A DNA stretch of 64,000 bases from Cyrtodaria siliqua (lineage: Eukaryota; Mollusca; Bivalvia; Adapedonta; Hiatellidae), in NCBI GenBank assembly GCA_037043455.1, contig JAWPHD010001144.1, positions 124,001-188,000 on the forward strand. The letters are read 5' to 3'. Position numbers and translations under genes: made by a program. The notes under the pieces were generated by a model. It did not search any database. It saw nothing but the letters and a program-made list of their open reading frames with translations, and was not told the DNA's origin. Below, in pieces: positions 1-12,300 of the stretch; position 1 is the first letter of the stretch, and each line of letters begins with the position of its first letter.

Positions 1-185
1 AAGGACAAAACTGTGTGGTTGTAGACCTTTTAATCACAGTACACATTTTAACACGAAATTTATTAATGTTGAAATTCCGCTTTGACAATTTCAGCCATTA
101 AAGTACAGTATTTAGTGTAAGGAGATGACACACAGTTTGATAACCTGTTTGAGCAAAATGCATATTCTATCAATAATGAAACTAT
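1..185. repeat. Duplicated noncoding block, copy 1
   Basis: This stretch is clearly similar to 3514-3720. Both contain, in the same order, the AAGGAC start, 'TAGACCTTTT', 'CAGTACA', 'TAACACGAAATT', 'ATGTTGAA.TTCCG.TTTGA' and 'TTGAGCAAAA', with small indels between. The second copy lies just downstream of the first visible LDLa exon of the receptor gene. Copy 1 may therefore be the matching intron sequence behind an upstream, duplicated LDLa exon outside the window. Confidence 0.75.
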
Positions 186-247
186 GAAGGGATAACATTT
201 GGAGCGTCATGAGTTGTTAGTATTTTGTCAGCAACCGAAGACAAAGT

Positions 248-515
248 CAGGGGCGTAGCTTGGCTGTATATGATGTGTAGGCCGAGTTGTAGAGGGGTCC
301 GGGGGTATGCTCCTCCGGAATTATTTTTTTCAGCTAGACTGTCGGAGTTGCGTTTTGGCGTATATTTCGTACAGGTGAATACGTCTATAACAGCATCAAT
401 ATCCTTACTTTGTACCGTAAATTATATCTGTACATTTTGGCATTTTTATTTTTTCGATTTCTCAGAAAAAAGTGTAGGCCGCGGCCTACACGGCCTATAG
501 GAAGCTACGCCCCTG
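248..515. mobile_element. MITE with 13-bp perfect terminal inverted repeats
   Basis: The element starts CAGGGGCGTAGCT at 248-260 and ends with its exact reverse complement at 503-515. The 268-bp interior has no transposase. A second internal palindrome (GTAGGCCGCGGCCTAC) lies near the right end. Flanks are AAAGT on the left and AGAGT on the right, at best an imperfect 5-bp target duplication. It looks like a non-autonomous DNA transposon; the superfamily cannot be fixed from this. Confidence 0.75.
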
Positions 516-830
516 AGAGTCATGCCATCTCTAACACAAAACATGACATTCCAATTGTTCCAATTTAAATCCTGTCTCAGTCGGGTGTCTGTGCTATTCT
601 TTAAATGAACTTCAAGACGCCTAGGAATGGAATGTCCCAATATCATGGCGTTCAATGGCATTTTAGTAATATGCTATGTTCAGAAACTAGATTGTAGCTG
701 AATATTAATATAGTATACGCTTGCCTGATAGTAGTACTCCATGATATATTAATATTGCATTTTCTCCGAAACGCCGGTTCTAAAAGCGAGAGACGGTCTT
801 ATTTTAGAACAAAATTAAATTCACCGATGC
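516..830. other. No recognisable feature
   Basis: AT-rich sequence between the MITE and the LTR element. I see no open frame with family similarity and no clear repeat. Confidence 0.5.
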
Positions 831-1077
831 TGTCACACTACTACATATTTGCGTTACAGGATAACGGAAAAGTCGGTCTTTAACGTTTCTACATGTTATT
901 TACAAGCCAGAGTTCAAACACATCTTAGGTCTACCAAAACCCGCCCCGTCGTGCCTCTCGCACACTCCTACGGAAAGCAATATATATCTCAGTAGCCTAG
1001 TTCGCATACAATTATGATAATTTATTTTGCAACCTTCAAAACGGGCTATAATATATGACCTGTACTCCTAACTGTCA
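831..1077 (-). repeat. LTR (3' LTR of the minus-strand element)
   Basis: This is the left member of the direct repeat pair, aligning with 2329-2574 over its whole length. Shared blocks include 'TTAGGTCTACCAAAACCCGCC', 'GTGCCTCTCGCACACT' and 'AGCAATATATATCTCAGTAG'. Confidence 0.85.
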
Positions 1078-1159
1078 TTTGGCCGAGTGGCCTATATCAT
1101 GAGAATTTTTCTTTCCAAATATAAAAGTTATAGAACGACTTTAAAAGATAAATAAAAGG

Positions 1160-1380
1160 CCTACATTTTGATATCGACCTTTCGACAAATTTAGCATCCA
1201 ACATTTCATCTACCGCTTTATTAATTATTTTACCATTATTCAATGGCACTCGATATGGTTTGAGTTTAATCGGTGAGTGGTCTCCCTTATCAATGTTCAT
1301 CCTAACAGTGTCAGTATGTGTGAGATCAGCATCTGTCAAAAACGTCAGAATGTTTCTCTAAAAGTGCAATGATCCTTTTT
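1160..1380 (-). pseudogene. Ty3/gypsy pol fragment (start of reverse transcriptase), frameshifted
   Basis: The minus-strand frame reads HTDTVRMNIDKGDHSPIKLK, then PYRVPL, then AVDEMLDAKFVERS. This is the conserved lead-in to the RT domain of Ty3/gypsy Pol, where the incoming strand reads 'H.I.T....PI...PYR.P' followed by 'V..ML....I..S'. Just upstream, in another frame, is LLEKHSDVFD, which belongs to the same conserved segment, so at least one frameshift near 1340 breaks it. Catalytic RT motifs are absent. It is a relic with no coding potential. Confidence 0.8.
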
Positions 1381-1604
1381 TACTCAAATGACTTGGGGCA
1401 TCAACGCCATGGAACTCATTTGTTGTTTTGTGGGATTTAACTTCCTTTTTTTTCTCTCAAGGAAACGGTTTTATTTGTGGTGTTCACTATCATAACTGGT
1501 AATTGCCCGTTCGACTTTAGCTTAACCGATTAAACTCAAACCATATCGAGTGGCTATCCTCAATTGAACGTGTTTTCGAAGGTTTTGTTCGCTAGTAGCC
1601 GTAG

Positions 1605-2179
1605 TTATTGCAGCATGCAATGCTCTGGGTTAGCACTCATTTTCATAAAGCCATGATACAACCAATCAACGAAATACCCAATCAACTGCCTGTCAATGGA
1701 TCGCCTATCTTGTCCATCAAACGCATCTTCTGGAAGTGCCAAATGTCGTTCCGCATATACTTGAATTATTTCTGTAGGGTTTTGTTTTACTTTATTAATT
1801 AGGAGAAGAGCATACTGTGAATCAATAATTTCCCCAAATCGTGTCCTTAATTCCTGTTTAATTTTCCCCCAAGCCTGATCCTGATTAGCTTCAATATGTT
1901 GTTTAAGAAAATCACTTACTTTGCCCACGCTAGCTTGATATGCTACAAATTGTATTTTGTCTGCCGGGACATTTGTTCAAACTGAATATGTTTCAATACT
2001 TTTGAGCCAATCTTTGAATTCCTTCGGATTCTCCCCATTAAAATATATTTTTTTTTTGCAACACCCTGGGCATTTACGATGGTTATTAGACCTTCCATAT
2101 GTTCCCCCACTGCCCTAAACATTCTGACAAATTCCTGTTCGTGTGCCATTTTTATGTTTGTACTAGTCAAATAAAACAA
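1605..2179 (-). pseudogene. Ty3/gypsy gag fragment, two broken frames
   Basis: Minus strand 1928-1605 encodes a Gag-like stretch (KVSDFLKQHIEAN, then IKQELRTRFGEI, YAERHLALPEDAF and DRQLIGYFVDWLYHGFMKM). It matches the capsid segment of Ty3/gypsy Gag, which carries 'W..IK..L..RFG' and 'YAE...L.EDAF'. Minus strand 2179-1943 holds the preceding Gag N-terminus in a different frame. No CCHC zinc knuckle is seen before the frame runs into pol-related sequence, so the 3' part of gag and the protease are deleted. Confidence 0.75.
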
Positions 2180-2328
2180 TACAACTCATCCGTCTGCTGG
2201 TCTTCTCTGCCTAGGCATTTCTCTATCGCAAATGTTCATTGTTCTCTAACACTCTTTATTTCCACACGCAAAATGTCCACGACAATCTAGATCAAAATTA
2301 ATCCTGCCGCATGTCACCAAATCAAATA

Positions 2329-2574
2329 TATCGCACTACTACATATTTGCGTTAGGTGATAACGGAAAAGTCGGTATTTAACGTTTCTGCATTTTACTTA
2401 CATGCCAGAGTTTAAACACATCTTAGGTCTACCAAAACCCGCCACGTCGTGCCTCTCGCACACTACTACGGAAAGCAATATATATCTCAGTAGCCTAGTT
2501 CGCATACAATTATGATAATCAGTTTGGCAACCTTCAGAACGGCTGAAATATATGACCTGTATTCTTAACTGTCA
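2329..2574 (-). repeat. LTR (5' LTR of the minus-strand element)
   Basis: Right member of the LTR pair. On the minus strand it is followed by TATTTGATTTGGTGACA, whose TGGTGACA is placed where a tRNA primer binding site would sit. Confidence 0.8.
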
Positions 2575-3174
2575 TTTATCCAATATGTATATAAAATGAA
2601 GCTCACTATGAGCGCACGCCGAGGAGGACAGCTTACGCCGAAAGCGAAAACAAATAGAGAATATTCGACTTTGTTTATACTTGGAAGCACGTGAACAAAG
2701 GACTATTCCTACGAAAAACAAACGATTTGCATAAATCTACAATCAATTTGCAATTAGATCATGTTTGCCTGTACTTTGCATTTTAATTTTAATTACCCAA
2801 ATCGCTAATTTAATATAAGGGGCATGAGTAACACATATTAATATCAAACGTCTCACAAATGTCGTACTACATTTAATTTACATGTTTCATTTAATATGAT
2901 AAGTTCAGGCCATTAAATAATAAAACAAGTTAAACATTAGTATCCTTTTAAAAAGACACGAACTAGTTTTCTTACTAACACTGACATAAACTTTAATGGG
3001 GGATGGATGGCGGTGGTGGTGGTGATTGTGGGGGGCATCCAATGTATATCATTATAGTTGCTCTATCCAAATGTCAGAAAGAAGGTAACCTTGAGATGTG
3101 GTATAGGGTAAAACCGAAACCAAGCTGTAAACAATGTATGCACCCTGTATATATGAACATTTTAATTTGTTTAG
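2575..3174. other. Upstream intron or 5' flank of the receptor gene
   Basis: No repeat or coding exon is recognised, apart from a short G/T-rich patch at 2998-3037 made of GGT and GAT steps. A pyrimidine-rich TTTAATTTGTTTAG at 3161-3174 forms the splice acceptor of the next exon. Confidence 0.5.
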
Positions 3175-3318
3175 TTAAACTGCAAGACATACAAGAAGAA
3201 AATATGCTGGTGGACCCGTATATGTATTTTGCATGTAACAGCGGAGACATAATACTTTCTGTCTATGTTTGCGATACGGTTAAAGACTGCTTTGACAACA
3301 GCGATGAAATACACTGTG
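3175..3318 (+). CDS. Receptor exon: LDLa-like module with four cysteines
   Basis: Acceptor TTTAATTTGTTTAG, donor G|GTAAGT, 48 codons, phase 1-1. It encodes about 17 linker residues, then FACNSGDIILSVYVC and CDTVKDCFDNSDEIHC. The calcium-cage half (DC.D.SDE..C) is intact. The first and third cysteines of a normal six-cysteine LDLa are absent, and these two normally pair with each other. The preceding in-frame ATG at 3003 lies before the acceptor and is probably intronic. Confidence 0.85.
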
Positions 3319-6300
3319 GTAAGTCAAACACATTGATAACCACTATTGCTGAGGAAGATGTTTACATGCAAACATATACTATACTAAAAGGAAACGGAAA
3401 CTCAACTGGAGAAGTTCCGCTATATAATGTATATACTGCACATTTCATTCCATGTAATATTACAGAGAAATCTCAATATGTTTTGTGAAAAACGGGTTGC
3501 AGCTAGTTAAAGAAAGGACTAAGCTGTGCTGCTATATAGACCTTTTTAGGTTTTTTCAACAGTACATTTTGTAACACGAAATTCCTAAATGTTGAACTTC
3601 CGGTTTGAAAATTTGAGCCATTTCAGTACTGTATTTAATGTAAACAGATTGCAGAAGTTTACATCATTAGTGTGTCCACCTGCTTGAGCAAAACACGCAT
3701 TATTCTATCTATTTTTTATTTGAACAAAAAAACATCGGACTAATAATAATGGAAAATCAAAAATGGTGCATTTTTAAATGTATTGAGTATGGTATATTTA
3801 TCTTGGTTGCAAATATGCAAGTCCAAAGCGACCAACTATAAGATCAATTCAATAATTCAGTACCTTATATACAAATAGTTACCTTGCTTGTAGGCAGGCT
3901 CAGTAATCGCTACCACACGATGCGATTGTTTAAGTAAAGGCAAATAAAGTTATATTTCTTACATTTCTTGTCATTGTCTAACCATATTTTGCATAACCTT
4001 TCTTATAGTGATATCTAAGGGGACTGTTTAAATAATGTTGGTTTACATAATCCGTGGGCTCCCATGTAACTCGAATTCGGATAACCCATACAATGTGCAA
4101 TGTCCCATATATATCTATACATTTCTTGGTCCAAGTTTAACTAAATTTGGGCTTGGGATTTCTTATATCTTATAGTATTATCTAGAGAGTAGTTTAATTC
4201 TACAGCATGTGGACTCCAATGGAGCTCACATTATGATATTAACAGTTAATTGTGTTCATAATTATAAAAGACTGGTGAAAAATACATAATTATATTTTGA
4301 AGAAAAAAAAGTTATATGTGTACATAGTATTCTAAGAAATATAAAAAGATCGGACAGGGAAAGTAGCATTCAATGAGGACAGTAAACCACAAAACACAGA
4401 AACAAACAGCAAACAGACAAACAAGAAGGCAAAAGCAATAATAAATGCAAATAATACAAGATAATGAGGAAAGTTAAGGAAACCCTAATAAAATGGGCCA
4501 AAATGTCGATCAGCACAGAACGCGGTATATGAAAGACAGATACATGTACGCGTGAATAAGATACGCATAAACAACTGTAAGAAATGTCCTTAAAGCTACA
4601 CAGTCCCTATTTTAACTGGTAATAACTGATGAATATGGATGAGTCACTTGTGAAGGAGTTTCAAATCGACGAACACACCAAAAGTCGGTATATATAGGCA
4701 GGGACCCAACTTCTCGTATCGTGCAAAAAACACTTTTAGTTTACCCGATAAGATATACTGATTTTTTGCATATCAATAGCAGAAACTGTACTATATACGA
4801 AACCACTGTATGGATTAATGGTATTCTTTGCATTTCGTAACACCAACGCATTTTCTACGGAAGCCCATAAGTGATAAGAAAATATTGATATTCAAAGAAA
4901 ACATGTGTACAAGTTTATAATTTACCGATATGATTTTGTTTTGTACATAAATAAGACATAAGAACGCCTGATTATATTCTGTTCATGCAGAATGCAATTT
5001 TCAAAAACACTAACTTAAATTAAAAGCGGTTTAAGGATTGAAGATGGCGTGCAGATGGGTGGAGGTAGGGACGGGCATCCACCTTTTGGCTAAAGCTTTC
5101 ATGCACGTTGTTAATAACTTCTGTAACTTGCTTTCGATTAAAACCATTTTAGTTTGAAGCGTTATATCGTTAAGATGCCACTTTCTTACGAGCAAGGCCG
5201 ATTTTCTCCTTTTCAGAAAAGAGTTATTACCCCTGAGTTACTTAACAAAAATGCACATTTTGTGTAAAGCTTAGGTGCAAGGTTTTGATAACATCTTTAT
5301 CTTATTTTCGGTTTTAACAAAAATTGCTGTGAAGCCTTATATCAAACAGACATCACTTCCTTGCGATCATTCTGGACCTTTGCCTTTGCCTTTTCTAAAT
5401 AGAGTTATGACCCCGATTATTTACGAAAATTCACGAAAATTCATTTTTGTGTTGAGGTTATGTTGATTAATCAAGTTTTGTTGAAAATTAAACAACATTT
5501 GGGGTATATACAAAATATATACAAATACCAGTAAATGTTAATACTGTTTATGATACATCAAATTGTTTTACCATTTTGGAATAGAGGTATGCCTTTAATT
5601 TACTTATAAAATATGATTATTGCAACAACTATCTTTAATTGTGTAGGGTTTAATATGAATATCATTTAGTGTGAAGTCTTAATAACATTAACATACTGGC
5701 GGATATTTAGAATCCGTTCGATAATGGTAGCTTTTAGATTTCTTAATACAGTTATGGACCTTTAATTTACCTTTGAAATAGAATAGTAGTTACTGCAATT
5801 ACCGTCTTGTCAAATTGTAAATTTCCAAATTGGTTCATTATTTTGTCACAGTCAGATGATTGTATTTATCAGAAAAATAACGTTTTTTTTATTGACTAGT
5901 TTCATTGGAAGGCGATTGAGCGACGTCAGTGTTTGGGTATGGCGTCTGACAGAGTTTCTCCAAAACATCTTGAATACTATCTAAATTATTTATTTGAAAT
6001 TTGCACTTTTGTTACATATGATCATTAACTGTCTAATCAACATTGGTGTTTCTGTGACCTTGAGTTTCAATTCTAGGTTTTGATTGATTGAACAGGGAAT
6101 TGTTGGTTAATAAGGTTGTCAACGTTTCTCAAACATATCATGAACTTGAATACTTTCCTACGGATTGTGTCGCCTTGATACGTGAGACCCAATATATTAA
6201 ATAGTGTAATAGAGTCATGTTTACAGTTTAAAACTATAAGTATCACTAAATGTGATCCATATCCTATTTCGAGTCCGAGACAAAATATGGTATAAATGTC

Positions 6301-9300
6301 GAGAAGGAAATATAACCTCCTTGGAATCGTCAGTGACACTATGGGCACCTCCTTGGAATGGTCAGTGACATAAAGTCGACCTCTGGGGTTAAGCCAGGTT
6401 CTAGAGTGCACCACACCTCACTCTTACCCTAGTTACATTCCAATAAAATGGGACCAGCCAGGCTATATCCTCTTACAAACTAGGCAGTATTAATAGCAAT
6501 TTGTAGACAATATAAGTATAACACAAAATGATCATTTATATATGAATATAAAATGCCCAGAAAGCCACAAAGCAGATACTTGTCAGAAGCCAGGACAAAT
6601 AAAGAATGATGACGATAAGACAATATTAAAGTAAAAAATTAGGCGTTACCATCCCTTGTCCTATTTAGGTAGACGCACATGCATTCATTACGATATATAG
6701 TATAGAAGGATAGAGATAGGGAGAAGAAGAAGATCCTTTACTAAATACATATACTAAAACTATATTCCCTCTAGCCTTCTATACTATATATCATAATAAA
6801 TGCATGCCAGTAGAAGTCATCATACGGTTCCCAATCTGTCGGGTCATCGCAACATTAATTGTAAAGCATTGTGACGAACTGTAAATGGGTCAACATCTAA
6901 ACATGCAGTGCGTTGCAGAATGATAGAAACACGTTTAAAACAGATTGTAGGAATGTGATAAATGACATAATCTTAAAAAGTCTTTACATATAGTCACCAT
7001 AGTATTAACATTGTGACAGACCATTTAGCAGAAGAGTTCTGACAACTTTTAAAAGTAAATCAGGGTTATGATAATACACCTTTGCAAAGGTTTGTCCGGA
7101 TATAAAACTCACTGAAGCACTATTAAAGCTGGAGTAGATGAAAAGCAAAGCAAACTTCAAACTATGTACTGGATTCCTAATTTACAAAAACAGCCTAATT
7201 AAGCACACTTTCTTCATATTTCTAGTGTCTGCACTAGTACAAACATCTCCAAAGGTTTAATGTCATGTCTTACTGCCGTTGTAGATCACGTAACACAATA
7301 TTGTGCTAAAGCTTATGCTAACTCTTGATTATGCTAACTCTTGGATTAATATATTTTGGTCGTTAATACTTTCTTGAAATGAAAAAGAATGCAATAAGCG
7401 TCACGCAAGCCTTTTCAAAGACAAGCTTATTGCTCTTTTTCAATATTTATATTAGTGAATAAACGCTAATGTTTGCTCAGCATTATACTGCGGTAGAATA
7501 AAATGTATTCTTTTGCATATCACTCCGCCGTTAAAACAATCAAAATGGACTCCAACATTGCGTTTTCCGTAGGGTTACAGTATAGCGTTTGTTCGTACCA
7601 TCACTTTCTAAAATGTCATAGCTCTAAACAGCCTGCCTTTAATTAAAATACCAACCTAAATTCACCAAAAAAGTCCAAAGTAAGCGGAGTTCCGTTCGAT
7701 TGTTTACCACTCAGCACCACCCCATAACATAAGTGGTGTCTGGTCGCGGAGTTGATTTCTAATAACCATTTTGATATTTTAGCTATGGTCATGTGACAAA
7801 TTATGTCGTAATCGCAGACTATTTTCTAAGACGTTGACAAAGTCACATGGTGATCCTGGTTAAGATTGGGTAATGATCACTGTTAAAAGGCTTACCAAAG
7901 GAGGTTGTCACCTTATTATTTGCAACGCACTGCATGTTTAGTGGTTGACCCATTTACAGCTCACCGCTTTGCTTTCCACTTGATTGTGCGATCGCCGGAA
8001 CGATTGTGGACCTATGATGACGTCTACCTAAATCCTGTATAGTTCATTATTTGTTAAAGACCATTAAGCGACTTATTTTGTTTAGCCGCTAAAGCTTATG
8101 AATTACTGTCTGTCTTAAACGCAAGAGGTACTTGTCGATTCAAATTAAAGTTTATCTAATCTTAAGAATTAACTTAAAACATGAAATATTACCGACACCC
8201 GTAGAATCTATTTAAATGAAGAAAAAAAATGATATAGAGGATTTACTGTGTATTATTGATTTTAATAAACAAGTTGGATGAAATGAAAGGATACGATATT
8301 GATCTTCATATACATAGTTTATTTAGTTTACCATATCATCCATTATTTTTAAATAGTTTTACCTATATATTTTTACCGTAATGTTTAATAATTTAATGTT
8401 TAATAATTGTCTATTTCATTGTTTATTGAAATCCGTTTTCGCGCACAATATGACCTTTTTTTGTCGACGTACTGTAAAAACATTCATTTAGTGATCTACA
8501 TGACATACATGTAAATATAAAACATATTCCAGAAAAATATAATTAAAAATAGCCGAGAAAACGTGTTTTTAATATTTTACTATTTTTACCACGGTGGTCG
8601 TTTTAAACATCTACAAATAGTGCCTGGGTAGCTCTGTCAACTTGGCCGTCTTTTTACAAGCTTTTGTGTTGGTCTAAACATGCTCTGTGAAACATTTGGT
8701 GACTTTTTCCAACGGGTCTAGAAAACTTCATGTTGACCCCTGGCTAATATTCTCACTCCTAGCTACAAATGTAATACCATTAGGTGTTCCGAGTATTAAC
8801 TTTCAAACCCCTTCTCCAAAAAGCGAAAACGGGGCTGGCTGGAGTATGAAAAAAAACTTTAAATTTGGCTTAAAAAGTTTGCATATTGTAAAATTAAAAC
8901 ATTTAATAGGTAATTTTAAACAGGTTTTCGCATTTTTAAAGTAAAAAATGTTTTTAAACATGTTTTATTGTCTAAATATCCGTTATAAAATCCTGCTTAT
9001 ATAAGCTAACCCATCGTTTAATGAATTGACCTCGTAATGTATAACCAATTTAGATGAACTCACCTTTTGGCGTAAACCGACAGTGGGATTAAATTTAAAA
9101 AAAAAAATTCAGTTTATAAGATTGTTCGACTTTTCCCCTCTTCGACAAGATCATCAGGTGAGCGATATAAAACCATTTGGTCCTCTGTTTTATAATTGTA
9201 TTCATCTAGCGACTTATATGTTGATATTATTATTATTATTATTAATATGTACAGGGCATCTCGATTGAGGTATTGCCATGTCATGAAATGCAGATTTAAG

Positions 9301-12300
9301 TTCCTTGTTTTTCCTTTTTGTTTACTCTTTACGATTCGTATGTATCTGTTATGTAACTTACTAGATTCTGTACCGAAATTGCTGCAAACATGTCAATAAA
9401 AGATGTATAAGTCGTCCGCCTTTATTATCGCAAACAATTTCATATTCTAGATAAAAACAGCGAAATTCAATTGTATGCGTGTGATGATGGAACACTAATC
9501 AATATCGGTTTGAGGTGCGACTTCTACCGTGACTGTCGAGACCGATCCGATGAAACTAATTGTGGTACGTATGAACTGTCTTATACGTTACATCATATAG
9601 TTTTATCCTTAACGTGACTTGGTTTGAATATGTTGATTAATTGAATTGGATTTTATAGTCGCACCAACAGCTAAGGTCATATGGCGACTTTCCAGCTTCC
9701 ATTGGTGGAGGAAGACCCCAGGTGCCGTTGGAAACACATATTAAATTTAGACATATTCTATATTTAGCTAAGGAAAGCACACAATGAACCAGTGCCACGG
9801 AAACATTAATCAACATTTAACAATATGATAAGTTGTTTACAGATTGCAGTTCATTAATGGCATTGTTATCATTTCAGAGGATAAGAAAGAAACTTCCCAT
9901 AGACATTTCAAAAACTGTATCTTATATTAAACAAGAAAAAACGTGTTAAATGGTAGAAACGAACACGTTTGTTCACACCTAAAAGGGTGTTACACGGAAC
10001 ATTTGTGTCGCCTACCATGTGTTCATTTCGGCAAGGACAACTCTGTTGAAATGGAAGTCATACGTATTGGATATGTGTAGAGATATTTCCTGGGTTAATA
10101 TGAAGACGCGTGTGAAGTTTCATGAACTTAGATCAAGTACATATAAATGACCAACCTAAGGCTGTAGGTTAAAGAGACGGACGACGCCACAAAATGTCAT
10201 ATTGACAGTGACGTTGACCGTTGACCTGTGGTCAACAAACTCAATTGTGCTGTGTGGTGGCCGTAAAAAGTCGCCCGACTACAAATCAGTAGTGTTATTA
10301 CTTACTGGTCCTTTGTGGTTATCAAGTCCACTCTCTGTGACTTTAAAGTAGAATATCGCTTAAGCCGGGTCCATGAGGCGTGAGAGGTGTTGCACTTTAC
10401 ATTATCTCTTAACAGACTCAATAAGACCGAATCTCTACTTTTATCTCTTGTTTGTGTTTGTTGCTTCCAAGGGATCCCCTATTCAGTATTTATTTACCTC
10501 ATACCTACACACCGCAGATATAAATTTAATATATGCATTTGCTCTATTTTAAATGAGCGGAAACCAATTTTCACATAAACATCCTCCAAAATCATTAGGG
10601 TTCCACGTCTCATTAAGATATAGCTACACAGCAAAAATAAAATTAATCATGCCACCATTCTCGTTCAATGTGAGTTATGAGCTAGGTTATGTGGCAGGTT
10701 TAATTTTATGAAAAGGGTATAACTCTGCCGAAATGAAATTCAGAGTTATTAAACACATGCAACAACATCCTGAATTTTTCATGAACACACTAGGACAACA
10801 ACTTTTGAAATTATAGGAAAGGTGAGGTTGCAGGGTAATGTGTTACGGACGACGACGAACAAGGTAAGTGTTTGCCATGCTACGCAGGCGAAACAAAAAG
10901 GCTCATCGAGGGAGCCATATTTGCTCACGTGCATATTTGCCTACAAAACATTCCTGCTTTTCAATGGAGATACATTTGGTGGGTATCAACAGTGCCATTA
11001 TATTTTTTTCTCAATCGTTCAACAACTGTATTTATTTTGATTCAGGTATTTGTGAGACAGTTTACTTCCTGCCTTAGTTAACTTCAGGAAAGGGAAGTTT
11101 AGGAAACTGAAGCACATATCACCACCAATTCCTTTTTCATAGCACTAGATGTAAGCATTTTACAAAACGCTGTAATTGATAACTCCCGTCTTTAATAAGA
11201 ATGTTGATACATGAAGCACGTTTCCTCAGATTATCTTGATCAGTTTTTCGGTTATGCTCTAGAAGCGTCAAGAAGATTCCTTCGGTTGAACGGTTTTCGA
11301 GTTAGGATCAGAAATCAAATATGTTTATAACATTACTATATATTTTTCCTCTGATACGCATCAGAAACTGATAGAAGAAAGTTATGTCTAAAAACCGAAC
11401 CCCAGGACGACTAGGTTGAAAGGTGTGACTCGTTTCTTGATTATATGATTACGTCTGCCTAAATCCTTATAGGACGGCAGCGTTTGGTGTTATGTCTTTA
11501 ATCTTATCTTCTCGTTCCCTTTACGTTTTTTTCTCTTGTTGCTCTGGCTTCTGCCAAGTCAATGAGTACTTAATTTGTGGCTTTCTAGGCTTTTGTTTTT
11601 TATCGCACCTGAGACGAAGGCTCAAAGGTGAGCTATTGGGATCACTCTTCGTCCGTCGTCCGTCATCCGTCGTCCGTCGTCGTCGTTAACTTTTGCTTCA
11701 AACGACTTCTACTCAGAAACCGCGTAGCCAATTATAACCAACCTTTACATGGATGATCCATAGTTGAAAGCTTTACAGATTTGTTAAAATTAGGTCAGCG
11801 CGACATCTAAGATGGCCGCCATTACCATATATAATTGAAACCTTAAAAAATCTTCTTTTCAAGAACCGCTGGACAGATTTCAACAATATTTCTTTTAAAA
11901 TGATCGCCAACGTCTAGACTATCAAGTTTGTTCAAATAAAGTCCCCGGGTTTAAAAATGGCCATGCCCCATGGGTCCAAAGTTTGTATATTGAGATTATG
12001 CATGTTTTTCATATAGACATATAGGAAAAAACATTTAAAAATCTTCTTCTCTGAAACCACAAGGCACAGAGGTCTCATGTATTACACGTAGCATCAGCTT
12101 ATGGTCCTCTACTAAGTTTGTTAAAATGGTGACCCTGGGGTCAGATTTATCCCCTCCCCGGGGGTCACAGTTTTACATAGACTTATATAGGATTTTTTTT
12201 TAAAAATCTTCTCAGAAACTGCAAGAGCCAGAGGTTAGATATTTTGCATTTACTATAAGCTTATGGTCCTTTACCAAGTTTGTTCAAATGGTGACCCTGG

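Larger units (their letters stand above)
831..2574 (-). mobile_element. Degenerate Ty3/gypsy LTR retrotransposon
   Basis: Two direct repeats of about 247 bp (831-1077 and 2329-2574) flank 1.25 kb holding broken gag and pol pieces on the minus strand. Read on the minus strand the LTRs begin TGACAG and end near GACA, the usual TG...CA form. A primer-binding-site-like TGGTGACA lies on the minus strand just inside the right (5') LTR, at about 2311-2318. The internal region is far too short for a full element: protease, most of RT, RNase H and integrase are missing, and the remaining frames are broken. The LTRs have diverged by many substitutions, so this is an old, inactive copy. No target duplication is visible. 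Confidence 0.85.
3319..9450 (+). other. Receptor intron of 6.1 kb
   Basis: Intron between the first two visible LDLa exons. Its repeats and mobile elements are listed separately. The remaining sequence, mainly 3720-4320, 4500-5030 and 5900-6350, is AT-rich with nothing I can identify. Confidence 0.7.

Noticed and set aside
831..2574. Active retroelement
   Set aside because: LTRs are strongly diverged, internal region is 1.25 kb only, and gag and pol pieces are frameshifted.
3003..3174. Upstream extension of the first LDLa exon to an ATG at 3003
   Set aside because: The added residues are GGD/Lys-rich with no signal peptide. A good acceptor lies at 3174 and all neighbours are phase 1-1 exons, so the ATG is most likely intronic.
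6073..6414. 113-codon minus-strand frame
   Set aside because: It overlaps the family S repeat and shows no protein similarity.
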